DNA of 64,000 nucleotides from Dyella jiangningensis (GTDB lineage Bacteria; Pseudomonadota; Gammaproteobacteria; Xanthomonadales; Rhodanobacteraceae): NCBI GenBank assembly GCA_000632805.1, contig CP007444.1, positions 1,116,001-1,180,000 on the forward strand, given 5' to 3'. The position numbers and the translations under genes are program-made. Every line of letters begins with the position of its first letter. The first letter of the stretch is position 1. The notes under the pieces are model-generated. The model made no database searches. It worked only from the letters and a program-made list of their open reading frames with translations, and was not told the origin of the DNA. This document shows, in pieces, positions 56,435 through 64,000 of the stretch.

Positions 56435-56830
56435 ATGCCTTCACGCGATTTCAAACGTACCGACCGCGTCGGTGCCGAGCTGCGCCGCGAAATTGGCCTG
56501 CTGGTCCATGCCGCCGTGCGCGACCACGGGTTGCCGTCGGTGAGCGTGTCCGACGTCGAGGTCACCCGCGATCTGGATTGGGCCACGGTGTGGGTGACCG
56601 CCCTGCAGCCGGAGCGGTCCGCCGAGGCCGTCAAGGCGCTCAAGGAACTGGCGGTGGAGTTCCGGCGCGAGCTGTCGCGCAGCATGCGCCTGCGCCGCGT
56701 GCCGGAGCTGCGCTTCAAATACGACGATTCGGTCGACAAGGGCGAGCGCATCGAGACGCTGCTCCGCCAGGACAGCGCACGCAACCCGGCGCCGTCCAGC
56801 GACGGAGCCGAGGATTCCGCCGAAGACTGA
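56435..56830 (+). CDS. rbfA: Ribosome-binding factor A
   Basis: Small-subunit maturation factor with a KH-like fold, 131 residues. DRVGAELRREIGLLVH at the start and LRRVPELRFKYDDSVDKGERIE near the end are diagnostic. A short acidic tail follows. It has a GAAGGAG ribosome site and follows a terminator, so it probably has its own weak promoter. Confidence 0.95.
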   Translation: MPSRDFKRTDRVGAELRREIGLLVHAAVRDHGLPSVSVSDVEVTRDLDWATVWVTALQPERSAEAVKALKELAVEFRRELSRSMRLRRVPELRFKYDDSVDKGERIETLLRQDSARNPAPSSDGAEDSAED

Positions 56831-56895
56831 GGGCATGTTTATCGTAAGGAGCTGGGCCGCGTTGCCTGGACCGGGCAGCGGGCTTGCATGACTTC

Positions 56896-57837
56896 ATGAG
56901 CAAGAAGAAAAGCCCAATCCGTTTTCGCGACCTGCACGGTATCGTCCTGCTGGACAAGCCCTTGGGCTTGAGTTCGAACGAAGCCCTGCAGATTGTTCGC
57001 AAAGGTATCTTTCGTGCGGAGAAGGGCGGCCATACCGGCGCGCTCGACCCGCTGGCCACCGGCCTGCTGCCGCTGTGCTTCGGCGAGGCCACCAAGCTCG
57101 CCGGCATGCTGCTGGGTTCCCGCAAGGCCTATCTGGCCGAGTGCAAGCTCGGCGCCACCACCAGCACCGCCGATCTCGAAGGGGAGGTGGTCCAGGTTCG
57201 GCCGGTGCCTGAGCTTTCTGGTGCGGCCATCGAGGCTGCCCTGGCCAAGCTGCGCGGACGCATTACCCAGGTGCCGCCCGTGTATTCGGCCATCAAGCTC
57301 GACGGGGAGCCGCTGTACGTCAAGGCGCGGCGCGGCGAGGCCGTGGACGTGCCCTCGCGCGAGGTGGACATCTATCGCCTGGAGCTGGTCAGCCGCTCGG
57401 AGGACAGCCTCACCCTGTACGTCGAATGCGGTTCGGGCACCTACGTTCGCAGCCTGGCCGTCGACGTGGGGGAAGACCTGGGTTGCGGCGCCCATCTGAC
57501 GGCGCTCCGCCGCCTCTGGGTGGATCCGTTCAGGGAGCCCGCCATGGTCACGGTCGAGCAGTTGCAGGCGGCGGCCGGGCAGGGCGATGACGCCTTGCTC
57601 GCATTGCTGCTGCCGGTATCGGCGGCCTTGCAGGGGCTGCCCGCGTTGAGGCTGGATGCCGGGCGCACCCTGGCCGTCTCACAGGGGCAGCAGATTCCGG
57701 TCGATCCGGCGCTGTCGGGACAGCACGCGGTGTTCGGCGAGGACGGCCGCTTGCTGATACTGGGCGAAGCCGTGGACGGAAAACTGCGCATCGTGCGTGG
57801 TTTCAACCTGCCGCCGACCGGGCAGGATGCCGGATGA
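56896..57837 (+). CDS. truB: tRNA pseudouridine(55) synthase TruB
   Basis: Makes pseudouridine 55 in the T arm of tRNAs. The 313-residue protein has KPLGLSSNEAL and the catalytic Asp51 in GGHTGALDPLATGLLPLC. VYSAIKLDGEPLYVKAR and CGSGTYVRSLA, plus a C-terminal PUA-like extension (about 240-313), complete it. The ATG at 56896 gives the family N-terminus; a TTG four codons earlier is possible. Both have weak ribosome sites. Confidence 0.95.
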   Translation: MSKKKSPIRFRDLHGIVLLDKPLGLSSNEALQIVRKGIFRAEKGGHTGALDPLATGLLPLCFGEATKLAGMLLGSRKAYLAECKLGATTSTADLEGEVVQVRPVPELSGAAIEAALAKLRGRITQVPPVYSAIKLDGEPLYVKARRGEAVDVPSREVDIYRLELVSRSEDSLTLYVECGSGTYVRSLAVDVGEDLGCGAHLTALRRLWVDPFREPAMVTVEQLQAAAGQGDDALLALLLPVSAALQGLPALRLDAGRTLAVSQGQQIPVDPALSGQHAVFGEDGRLLILGEAVDGKLRIVRGFNLPPTGQDAG

Positions 57838-57848
57838 CCATGACGGTC

Positions 57849-57878
57849 TTGTTGTCGTTGGGCTCCGCTCGCTACAAT
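57849..57878 (+). promoter_or_regulatory. Probable sigma70 promoter for rpsO
   Basis: TTGTTG, an 18-base spacer and TACAAT. Transcription would begin near 57885, about 25 bases before the large leader hairpin. Confidence 0.65.
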
Positions 57879-57911
57879 ACGGAGCTTGTTTCAGAATTTT
57901 CATTCATCTAG

Positions 57912-57968
57912 GCGAAGCTTGCGCAACGTCATGGCGTGACGTTGCGCAAGCTTCGCACCCGTTTTTTT
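57912..57968 (+). terminator. Perfect 20-bp hairpin and T-tract in the rpsO leader (attenuator-like)
   Basis: The arms 57912-57931 and 57937-57956 are exact inverted copies of 20 bases (ends GCGAAGCTTG and CAAGCTTCGC) around a five-base loop. ACCCG and seven T residues (57962-57968) follow. It sits between a promoter and the rpsO ribosome site, which begins only two bases after the T-run, so it can act as terminator for truB transcripts and as attenuator for rpsO. Confidence 0.85.
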
Positions 57969-57982
57969 AGGAAGAGCTAATC

Positions 57983-58252
57983 ATGTCCCTTACCGCAGAA
58001 CAGACCGGCAAGATCATCGCTGACTTCGGCCGCGTGCCGAACGACACGGGTTCGCCGGAAGTGCAGGTCGCCCTGTTGTCGGCCCGCATCGACCACCTCA
58101 CCGACCACTTCAAGGCTCACAAGCAGGATCACCATTCCCGCCGCGGTCTGCTGAAGCTGGTCAACCAGCGCAAGCGCCTGCTGAGCTACCTGAAGGATCG
58201 TGACCTGGCTCGCTACCAGAGCCTCATCGAGCGCCTCGGCCTCCGTCGCTAA
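57983..58252 (+). CDS. rpsO: 30S ribosomal protein S15
   Basis: Primary small-subunit protein of 89 residues. [24 protein letters not shown] and [21 protein letters not shown] segments are typical. The AGGAAGAGC ribosome site lies directly after a hairpin and T-tract, which fits the known habit of S15 being controlled through its leader. pnp follows after 82 bases. Confidence 0.98.
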   Translation: MSLTAEQTGKIIADFGRVPNDTGSPEVQVALLSARIDHLTDHFKAHKQDHHSRRGLLKLVNQRKRLLSYLKDRDLARYQSLIERLGLRR

Positions 58253-58263
58253 GGTTGATGTTT

Positions 58264-58311
58264 GCGTTCATCCGTGAACGCGAAGATCAAGAAGCGGCCA
58301 CCCCTGGCCGC
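58264..58311 (+). other. Two adjacent hairpins in the rpsO-pnp spacer
   Basis: GCGTTCA-TCCG-TGAACGC (58264-58281) and GCGGCCA-CCCC-TGGCCGC (58294-58311), both perfect 7-bp stems with four-base loops and no T-run. In E. coli this spacer is cut by RNase III and used for PNPase autoregulation; a similar role here is inference. Confidence 0.6.
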
Positions 58312-58334
58312 ACTTCCCAATTCAGGAAAAGACA

Positions 58335-60440
58335 GTGGCGAAAGTAACCAAGTCATTCCAGTTCGGTAATCACGAAGTCACACTGGAGACGGGCGAAATC
58401 GCCCGCCAGGCTTCCGGTGCCGTCATGGTCAGCATGGGCGGTACCGTGGTGTTGGTCACCGTGGTGGCCGCTGCCAAGGCGAAGGAAGGTCAAGACTTCT
58501 TCCCGCTCACGGTGGACTACGTCGAGAAGTTCTACTCGGCCGGCCGCATCCCGGGTGGCTTCTTCAAGCGCGAAGGCCGCCCGACTGAGAAGGAGACGCT
58601 CACCTCGCGTCTTATCGATCGTCCGGTGCGCCCGCTGTTCCCGGAAGAGTTCAAGAACGAAGTGCAGGTCATCGCACAGGTCGTCTCGTTGAACCCCGAG
58701 ATCGACGGCGACATCCCGGCCATGCTGGGCGCCTCCGCCGCGCTGAGCCTTGCCGGCATCCCGTTCAAGGGTCCGATCGGCGCCGCCCGCGTCGGTTACG
58801 TCGATGGCAAGTACCTGCTGAACCCGACCGCTTCGGAACTGAAGACCTCCAAGCTCGACCTGGTGGTCGCCGGTACGGCCAATGCCGTGCTGATGGTGGA
58901 ATCCGAAGCCCAGCTGCTGTCCGAGGAAGTGATGCTCGGCGCCGTGGTGTTCGGCCACCAGCAGATGCAGACGGCCATCCGCGCGATCGCCGAGCTGGCC
59001 ACCGAGGCGGCTCGTCCGTCCATGTCGTGGCAGGCTCCGGCCCGCAACGAGTCGCTCGTCGCCGCCCTCACGGGTGCCGTGGGCAACCAGCTCGAGACCG
59101 CCTTCCAGGTGCGTGACAAGCTGCAGCGCCGCGACGCCATCGCCGCCATCAAGGCCGACGTGTTGGCCTCGCTGGCTGCCGACGCCGAAGCCAAGGGCTG
59201 GGACAAGGCCGAGCTGTCGAAGGAATTCGCCGAGCTCGAATACCGCACCATGCGCGACGGCGTGCTGAAGACCAAGATCCGCATCGACGGCCGCAACCTC
59301 GACGACGTCCGCCCGATCAGCATTCGCGTCGGCGTGCTGCCACGCACCCACGGTTCGGCGCTGTTCACCCGCGGCGAAACGCAGGCGCTGGTCGTGACCA
59401 CGCTGGGCACCACGCGCGACGCGCAGATCATCGACGCGCCGGAAGGCGAGTCGAAGGATGCCTTCCTGTTCCACTACAACTTCCCGCCGTTCTCGGTGGG
59501 CGAAGCCGGTCGCTTCGGCGCCCCGAAGCGTCGCGAAATCGGCCATGGCCGTCTCGCCAAGCGCGGCGTGCAGGCGGTGAAGCCGACCATCGAAGAGTTC
59601 CCGTACGTGGTTCGCGTGGTCTCGGAAATCACCGAGTCCAACGGTTCCTCGTCGATGGCTTCGGTGTGCGGTTCCTCGCTCGCCATGATGGATGCCGGCA
59701 TCCCGCTGAAGGCTCCGGTGGCGGGTATCGCCATGGGCCTGGTGAAGGAAGGCGGCGACTTCGTCGTGCTGTCCGACATCCTGGGTGACGAAGACCACCT
59801 CGGCGACATGGACTTCAAGGTGGCCGGTAGCGCCGATGGCATCTCCGCGCTGCAGATGGACATCAAGATCGACGGCATCACCGAAGAGATCATGAAGGTG
59901 GCGCTGGAGCAGGCCAAGCGTGGCCGCCTGCACATCCTCGGCGAGATGGCGAAGGTCATCAGCACCCATCGCACCGAGATGAGCGAGTTCGCCCCGCGCC
60001 TGCTCACCATCAAGATCCACCCGGACAAGATCCGCGAAGTCATCGGCAAGGGCGGCGCCACCATCCGCTCGATCACCGAAGAGACCGGTACCACCATCGA
60101 CATCAGCGACGACGGCACCGTGGTCATCGCTTCGGTCAATCGTGAGGCTGCCAACGCCGCCAAGGCGCGCATCGAGCAGATCGTCTCCGACGTCGAGCCG
60201 GGCCGCATCTACGAGGGCAAGGTCGCCAAGCTAATGGACTTCGGCGCGTTCGTGACCATCATGCCGGGCAAGGACGGCCTGGTTCACGTCTCGCAGATTT
60301 CCAGCGAGCGCGTGGAGAAGGTCTCCGACAAGCTGAAGGAAGGCGACATCGTCAAGGTCAAGGTGCTGGAAGTGGACAAGCAGGGCCGTATCCGCCTGTC
60401 CATGAAGGCCGTGGCCGAGGACGAAGGCGCGAACGCCTGA
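58335..60440 (+). CDS. pnp: Polyribonucleotide nucleotidyltransferase (PNPase)
   Basis: 3'-to-5' phosphorolytic exoribonuclease, 701 residues. Two RNase PH domains (about 10-230 and 310-540) flank a helical domain. [12 protein letters not shown] and the catalytic-site [19 protein letters not shown] (about 476-494) are clear. A KH domain ([12 protein letters not shown]) and an S1 domain ([20 protein letters not shown]) close the protein. The start is GTG after CAGGAAAAGACA. Confidence 0.97.
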   Translation: MAKVTKSFQFGNHEVTLETGEIARQASGAVMVSMGGTVVLVTVVAAAKAKEGQDFFPLTVDYVEKFYSAGRIPGGFFKREGRPTEKETLTSRLIDRPVRPLFPEEFKNEVQVIAQVVSLNPEIDGDIPAMLGASAALSLAGIPFKGPIGAARVGYVDGKYLLNPTASELKTSKLDLVVAGTANAVLMVESEAQLLSEEVMLGAVVFGHQQMQTAIRAIAELATEAARPSMSWQAPARNESLVAALTGAVGNQLETAFQVRDKLQRRDAIAAIKADVLASLAADAEAKGWDKAELSKEFAELEYRTMRDGVLKTKIRIDGRNLDDVRPISIRVGVLPRTHGSALFTRGETQALVVTTLGTTRDAQIIDAPEGESKDAFLFHYNFPPFSVGEAGRFGAPKRREIGHGRLAKRGVQAVKPTIEEFPYVVRVVSEITESNGSSSMASVCGSSLAMMDAGIPLKAPVAGIAMGLVKEGGDFVVLSDILGDEDHLGDMDFKVAGSADGISALQMDIKIDGITEEIMKVALEQAKRGRLHILGEMAKVISTHRTEMSEFAPRLLTIKIHPDKIREVIGKGGATIRSITEETGTTIDISDDGTVVIASVNREAANAAKARIEQIVSDVEPGRIYEGKVAKLMDFGAFVTIMPGKDGLVHVSQISSERVEKVSDKLKEGDIVKVKVLEVDKQGRIRLSMKAVAEDEGANA

Positions 60441-60462
60441 GTCTTCCCTGACAGGTAAGTGC

Positions 60463-60489
60463 AAAAGCCCGGCCATGTGCCGGGCTTTT
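60463..60489 (+). terminator. Intrinsic terminator after pnp
   Basis: Perfect 11-bp arms AAAAGCCCGGC and GCCGGGCTTTT with a five-base loop, ending the rimP-to-pnp cluster. Confidence 0.92.
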
Positions 60490-60560
60490 GTTTTCATGCG
60501 GGAAAGCCTGCAAAAGTGCCTGTCGCTAATGCCGTTTTTGCGTTCGCTGCAACCTGCTTT

Positions 60561-60569
60561 TGTTACGAT
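60561..60569 (+). promoter_or_regulatory. Candidate extended -10 promoter for phaE-phaC
   Basis: TG-T-TACGAT lies 27 bases before the phaE ATG, with no good -35 at standard spacing. Support is motif and position only. Confidence 0.4.
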
Positions 60570-60595
60570 GCAAGCAATGTTATGAGGGCGTGGGC

Positions 60596-61633
60596 ATGGC
60601 CGACCAGGCGAGTGATTTGTTCAAGGATTACCAGGCGTTGGCGCAGCAATCCTGGGACACCTGGACCCGATACCTGCAGCAACAAGCGACGCCGGCTTAT
60701 GTGCCGGGCGCCGCGATGCCGGGTGCCGACGACCTGATGTCGCGCAGCATGGCGGCGCTCAAGGGCTACAACGAGTGGTTGCAGGGCGCCGTGGGTAGCG
60801 GTCTCGGGCAGAACCCGGCCGATTGGCAGCAAGCGCTGCAGAACCTGTTCTCGGGTCTGGGCGGGCAACCGTTCGCGCACGCGTTCGCATCGATCGACAG
60901 CGAGGCAGCGCGCAGCTTCACCCAGCTGTGGCAGTCGTGGCTGCAGAACAGCCAGTCCGGCCTGCGTTTCGATGTGGAGCACATGGCCGCGTTCGGCTTT
61001 ACCCGCGAGCGCCAGTTGCAGCAGCAAGAAATGGCTGCGGCGATGCAGGAATACCTGGACTGGGCCGCCAAGTACCAGGCCTTGATTCAGCGCGCCAATA
61101 CCGAAGGCTTCGAGCGCCTGCAGGCCAAGCTTGCCGAGCTCACCGATTCCACGCGCCAGGTCGAATCGTTGAAGGCGCTCTACGACCTGTGGGTCGATGG
61201 CGCGGAAGAAGCGTACGCGCAGATTGCGCTGTCCGAGGAATTTCGTCACGTCTACGGTGAAATGGTCAACGCACAAGGTCGACTGCGGCAGTTGCAGCAG
61301 CAGCAGCTCGAAGCGATGTGCCGCGAACTGGGCATGCCGACGCGCAGCGAGGTATCCGCGCTGGGCAAGCGCTTGCATGAACTGCGGCGAGAAGTACGCG
61401 GTGGCGAAGCAACGCCCGTGTCCGATGAAGTGGCCGCGTTGCGCGCGGAGCTGGCGGCGCTGAAGCGCCAGCTGTCGGGCAAGAGCGAGGAGGCGAAGGC
61501 CGCCAAGCAGCCAAGCACGCGCAGCAGCAAGCGCGAAACCAAAAAAGATGCCGTCGTGCGTCGCGCCAAGCCGGCCGCTGCGGTCGTCGCCCGCAAGTCC
61601 GTCGTGCGCGGCAGCTCGCGCACGCGCAAGTAA
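60596..61633 (+). CDS. phaE: Class III polyhydroxyalkanoate synthase subunit PhaE
   Basis: Non-catalytic partner of PhaC in class III polyhydroxyalkanoate synthases, 345 residues. The N-terminal QSWDTWTRYLQ segment and the central helical region with FGFTRERQLQQQEM, QALIQRANTEGFERLQAKL and SLKALYDLWVDGAEEAY match the PhaE family. A coiled-coil stretch follows (about 270-295). The last 50 residues are an unusual basic, Lys/Arg/Ala/Ser-rich tail (17 basic, 4 acidic). The ATG at 60596 has GAGGGCGTGGGC upstream. phaC follows nine bases after the stop. Confidence 0.9.
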   Translation: MADQASDLFKDYQALAQQSWDTWTRYLQQQATPAYVPGAAMPGADDLMSRSMAALKGYNEWLQGAVGSGLGQNPADWQQALQNLFSGLGGQPFAHAFASIDSEAARSFTQLWQSWLQNSQSGLRFDVEHMAAFGFTRERQLQQQEMAAAMQEYLDWAAKYQALIQRANTEGFERLQAKLAELTDSTRQVESLKALYDLWVDGAEEAYAQIALSEEFRHVYGEMVNAQGRLRQLQQQQLEAMCRELGMPTRSEVSALGKRLHELRREVRGGEATPVSDEVAALRAELAALKRQLSGKSEEAKAAKQPSTRSSKRETKKDAVVRRAKPAAAVVARKSVVRGSSRTRK

Positions 61634-61642
61634 GGAGCTTCC

Positions 61643-62710
61643 ATGTTTCCACCGCTACGCCTCGATCCCGCCGCATTGACAGGCGAGATCGCCGCCTTTC
61701 AGCGCAAGCTGGCCGCCGGCCTGGGCAATCTCAAGCACCAGCGCGAGCCCGACTACGCCAACACGCCGCGCGACGCGGTGTACCGCGAGGACAAGCTCAC
61801 GGTGTGGCACATGAAAGGCCAGGGCAAGCCAACGACCAAGACGCCGACGCTGATCGTCTATGCACTGGTCAATACGGTGTGGATGACCGATCTGCAGGAA
61901 GATCGCTCGCTGGTTCGCAACCTGCTGGAGCAGGGCGAAGACGTCTATCTCATCGACTGGGGTTATCCCGACGGCGCCGATCGCTGGCTGACGCTGGACG
62001 ACTACATCAACGGTTATCTCGATCGCTGCGTGGATGCGGTTCGCAAGGCCGCGGGCGCCGAGGCGATCAACCTGCTCGGCATCTGCCAGGGCGGAACGTT
62101 TTCGCTGTGCTACGCAGCCACGCACGGCGAGAAGGTGAAAAACCTGATCACCATGGTGACGCCGGTGGACTTCCAGACGCCCGACAACATGCTGTCGAGC
62201 TGGTCGCGCGACCTGGACGTCGACCTGTTCGTCGACACCATGGGCAACATCCCGGCCGAGCTGCTCAACTGGGTGTATCTCACGTTGAAGCCGGTGCGGC
62301 TCAACCAGCAGAAGTACGTGGGCCTGGTCGACATCCTCGACAACCCGAAGGAGCTGCAGAACTTCCTGCGCATGGAGCGCTGGATCTTCGATTCGCCGGA
62401 TCAGGCGGGCGAGGCGTTCCGCGAGTTCATCAAGGACTTCTACCAGCAGAACAAGCTGATCAAGGGCGAGGTGGTGATCGGCGGCAAGCCGGTCGACCTC
62501 GGCATGATCACGCAGCCGGTGCTCAACATTTTCGCCGAGCAGGATCACCTGGTGCCGCCGGATGCCTCGCGCGCTTTGGGCCGCCACGTGGGCACCACCG
62601 ATTACACGCAACTCGCCTTCAAGGGCGGACACATCGGGATCTACGTTTCGGGACGCGCGCAGCGCGAGGTGCCGCCGGCTATCCATCAGTGGCTCAGTAC
62701 GCGAAACTGA
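61643..62710 (+). CDS. phaC: Class III polyhydroxyalkanoate synthase subunit PhaC
   Basis: Catalytic subunit that polymerises 3-hydroxyacyl-CoA, 355 residues, the class III length. The alpha/beta-hydrolase triad is visible: Cys148 in the lipase-like box LGICQGGTFSL, Asp301 in FAEQDHLVPP and His330 in KGGHIGIYVSG. DVYLIDWGYPDGADRW is also typical. It has a good AAGGAGCTTCC ribosome site. The pair implies storage of short-chain polyhydroxyalkanoate under carbon excess. Confidence 0.95.
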   Translation: MFPPLRLDPAALTGEIAAFQRKLAAGLGNLKHQREPDYANTPRDAVYREDKLTVWHMKGQGKPTTKTPTLIVYALVNTVWMTDLQEDRSLVRNLLEQGEDVYLIDWGYPDGADRWLTLDDYINGYLDRCVDAVRKAAGAEAINLLGICQGGTFSLCYAATHGEKVKNLITMVTPVDFQTPDNMLSSWSRDLDVDLFVDTMGNIPAELLNWVYLTLKPVRLNQQKYVGLVDILDNPKELQNFLRMERWIFDSPDQAGEAFREFIKDFYQQNKLIKGEVVIGGKPVDLGMITQPVLNIFAEQDHLVPPDASRALGRHVGTTDYTQLAFKGGHIGIYVSGRAQREVPPAIHQWLSTRN

Positions 62711-62736
62711 GCCACTGCGCGCAAGAGGACCTGCTC

Positions 62737-62922
62737 ATGGAAAAGCGTCTGCATCGTTCGCTCTCGGATCGGAAGCTCGCCGGCGTTTGTGGCGGCATCG
62801 CCGAATACCTCGGCTGGGACCCGACGCTGGTCCGCGTCCTGTGGGTGGTGCTCACCTTCATGGGTGGCTCGGGCATCGTGGCCTATCTGGTGCTGTGGTT
62901 GCTGATGCCTGACGGCCCCTGA
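62737..62922 (+). CDS. Small PspC domain-containing membrane protein
   Basis: A 61-residue protein that is essentially one PspC domain: RSLSDRKLAGVCGGIAEYLG, a WDPTLVRVLWVV stretch and a hydrophobic helix (about 33-56) ending LWLLMPDGP. In E. coli PspC is a membrane partner of the phage-shock response; stand-alone small PspC proteins are common and their role is not defined. The ATG at 62737 follows AGAGGACCTGCTC, 26 bases after phaC, so it may be the last gene of the pha operon. Confidence 0.85.
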   Translation: MEKRLHRSLSDRKLAGVCGGIAEYLGWDPTLVRVLWVVLTFMGGSGIVAYLVLWLLMPDGP

Positions 62923-62979
62923 TTTTTCCCATCGCGGGCGCTGCCCGCATTCCGTTTCCTTCGATTGGCAAGACCGTTT

Positions 62980-63990
62980 ATGGATTACGACCGTTACGAC
63001 CGCATTCGTGCCGTGCAGTGGCAAGGCGATCATCTGCGCCTGCTCGACCAGCGCCTGCTTCCGCAGGAAGAACGCTGGATCGATTGCACGAATGCGACCC
63101 AGGTGACTCAGGCGATCAAGGACCTGGCCGTGCGCGGCGCGCCTGCCATCGGCATCGCCGCGGCCTGGGGCGTGGTGCTGGCGGCGAAGCAGGGCGAACC
63201 ACTGGATGCCGCGCTGGTCATGCTGCGCGCGGCGCGTCCTACGGCGGTGAACCTGATGTGGGCGCTGGATCGCATGAAGGCGCGCATCGCCGCTGGCGCC
63301 GACGCGTCGGCGCTCGAACGTGAAGCGCAGGCGATCCAGGACGAAGACCTGGCGGCCAATCGCCACATGGGTGAACTGGGCGCTTCGCTGATCGCTCCGC
63401 ATTCGGGCGTGCTCACGCATTGCAACACCGGTTCGCTTGCCACGGCGGGCTTCGGCACCGCGTTGGGTGTCATCCGCGCCGGTGTGGCCAGTGGTCGCAT
63501 CGAGCGCGTGTATGCCGGCGAGACCCGTCCTTGGCAACAAGGCGCGCGCCTCACCATGTGGGAGCTGGTGCGCGATGGCGTACCGGCCAAGCTCATCGCC
63601 GATTCGGCCGCGGCCCACCTGATGCGCTCGGGTGAAGTGCAGTGGGTGATCGTGGGCGCCGATCGCATTGCCGCCAATGGTGACACCGCCAACAAGATCG
63701 GTACCTACCAGCTGGCTATCGCGGCACGCCACCATGGCGTGAAGTTCATGGTCGTGGCGCCGTCATCGACGGTGGACATGGCCACGGTATCGGGCGAGGA
63801 CATCGAAATCGAGCTGCGCGATCCGGCCGAGTTGCTGGCCGTCGCCGGTCGCCGCACGGTGGTGGATGGCGCGCAGGCGTGGAATCCCGTCTTCGACGTC
63901 ACACCGGCCTCGTTGATCGACGCGATCGTCACCGAGAAGGGCGTGATCGAACGCCCAAGCACCCAGGCCATGCAGGCGATGTTCGGCTGA
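62980..63990 (+). CDS. mtnA: S-methyl-5-thioribose-1-phosphate isomerase
   Basis: Methionine salvage enzyme that isomerises methylthioribose 1-phosphate to methylthioribulose 1-phosphate. The 336-residue protein resembles the eIF2B-alpha fold. It has the [14 protein letters not shown] phosphate segment, catalytic Cys148 in [18 protein letters not shown] and catalytic Asp228 in [18 protein letters not shown]. The ATG at 62980 gives the family start; an in-frame codon at 62965 adds only five residues. It ends ten bases before the window edge. No other salvage genes are in view. Confidence 0.95.
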   Translation: MDYDRYDRIRAVQWQGDHLRLLDQRLLPQEERWIDCTNATQVTQAIKDLAVRGAPAIGIAAAWGVVLAAKQGEPLDAALVMLRAARPTAVNLMWALDRMKARIAAGADASALEREAQAIQDEDLAANRHMGELGASLIAPHSGVLTHCNTGSLATAGFGTALGVIRAGVASGRIERVYAGETRPWQQGARLTMWELVRDGVPAKLIADSAAAHLMRSGEVQWVIVGADRIAANGDTANKIGTYQLAIAARHHGVKFMVVAPSSTVDMATVSGEDIEIELRDPAELLAVAGRRTVVDGAQAWNPVFDVTPASLIDAIVTEKGVIERPSTQAMQAMFG

Positions 63991-64000
63991 TGGGGTTGCG

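Overview
The window is ordinary, gene-dense, GC-rich gammaproteobacterial chromosome. Gene order points to the Xanthomonadales, most probably the Rhodanobacteraceae (Dyella, Luteibacter, Rhodanobacter or Frateuria type). The indicators are maf-yceD-rpmF-fabH with no plsX, a fourteen-gene nuo operon with separate nuoC and nuoD followed by an initiator tRNA and rimP-nusA-infB-rbfA-truB-rpsO-pnp, a DUF6165/heptosyltransferase/KdkA lipopolysaccharide cluster, and the small Xanthomonas-type PilZ. The genus cannot be fixed from the sequence alone. No prophage, insertion sequence, CRISPR array or clear genomic island was seen.

Layout. 1-7.8 kb, envelope export, + strand: the end of lolC, lolD, comEC, then an exbB-exbD-msbA-lpxK operon. 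7.8-12.2 kb: a glycine-zipper protein, the DUF6165, heptosyltransferase and KdkA genes of the lipopolysaccharide core, a metallo-beta-lactamase-fold hydrolase and a DinB-like protein. 12.3-16.2 kb: tRNA-Ser(GGA), the 4.5S SRP RNA, dnaX-ebfC-recR, a GNAT acetyltransferase and a HIT protein. 16.2-22.1 kb, - strand: an Slp lipoprotein, a MoxR/DUF58/TgpA-like transglutaminase operon, and maf with a small membrane protein. 22.1-35.9 kb, + strand: yceD-rpmF-fabH-fabD-fabG-acpP-fabF, then the tightly coupled pabB-pabC-mltG-tmk-holB, a membrane glycosyltransferase and PIG-L deacetylase pair, and pilZ. 36.2-50.8 kb: nuoA to nuoN. 50.9-60.5 kb: tRNA-fMet and the translation/RNA operon rimP to pnp. 60.6-64 kb: class III polyhydroxyalkanoate synthase phaE-phaC, a PspC-domain protein and mtnA.

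The genes fall into a few cooperating sets: lipid A and lipoprotein export (LolCD, MsbA, LpxK, ExbBD) with core-sugar assembly (GT9, KdkA); type II fatty acid synthesis around an individually insulated acpP; folate precursor synthesis (PabB, PabC); replication and recombination (DnaX, HolB, Tmk, RecR); respiratory complex I; and translation initiation, tRNA modification and RNA turnover. Many neighbours overlap by one to four bases, so translational coupling is widespread.

The least ordinary signals are regulatory or architectural. They include a perfect 20-bp hairpin plus T-tract directly before the rpsO ribosome binding site; a double terminator leader before rimP-nusA-infB; a terminator and about 230 nt of leader inside the fab cluster; a two-gene glycan-modification cassette between holB and pilZ; and a long Lys/Arg-rich tail on PhaE. 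I did not find a convincing wholly new system.
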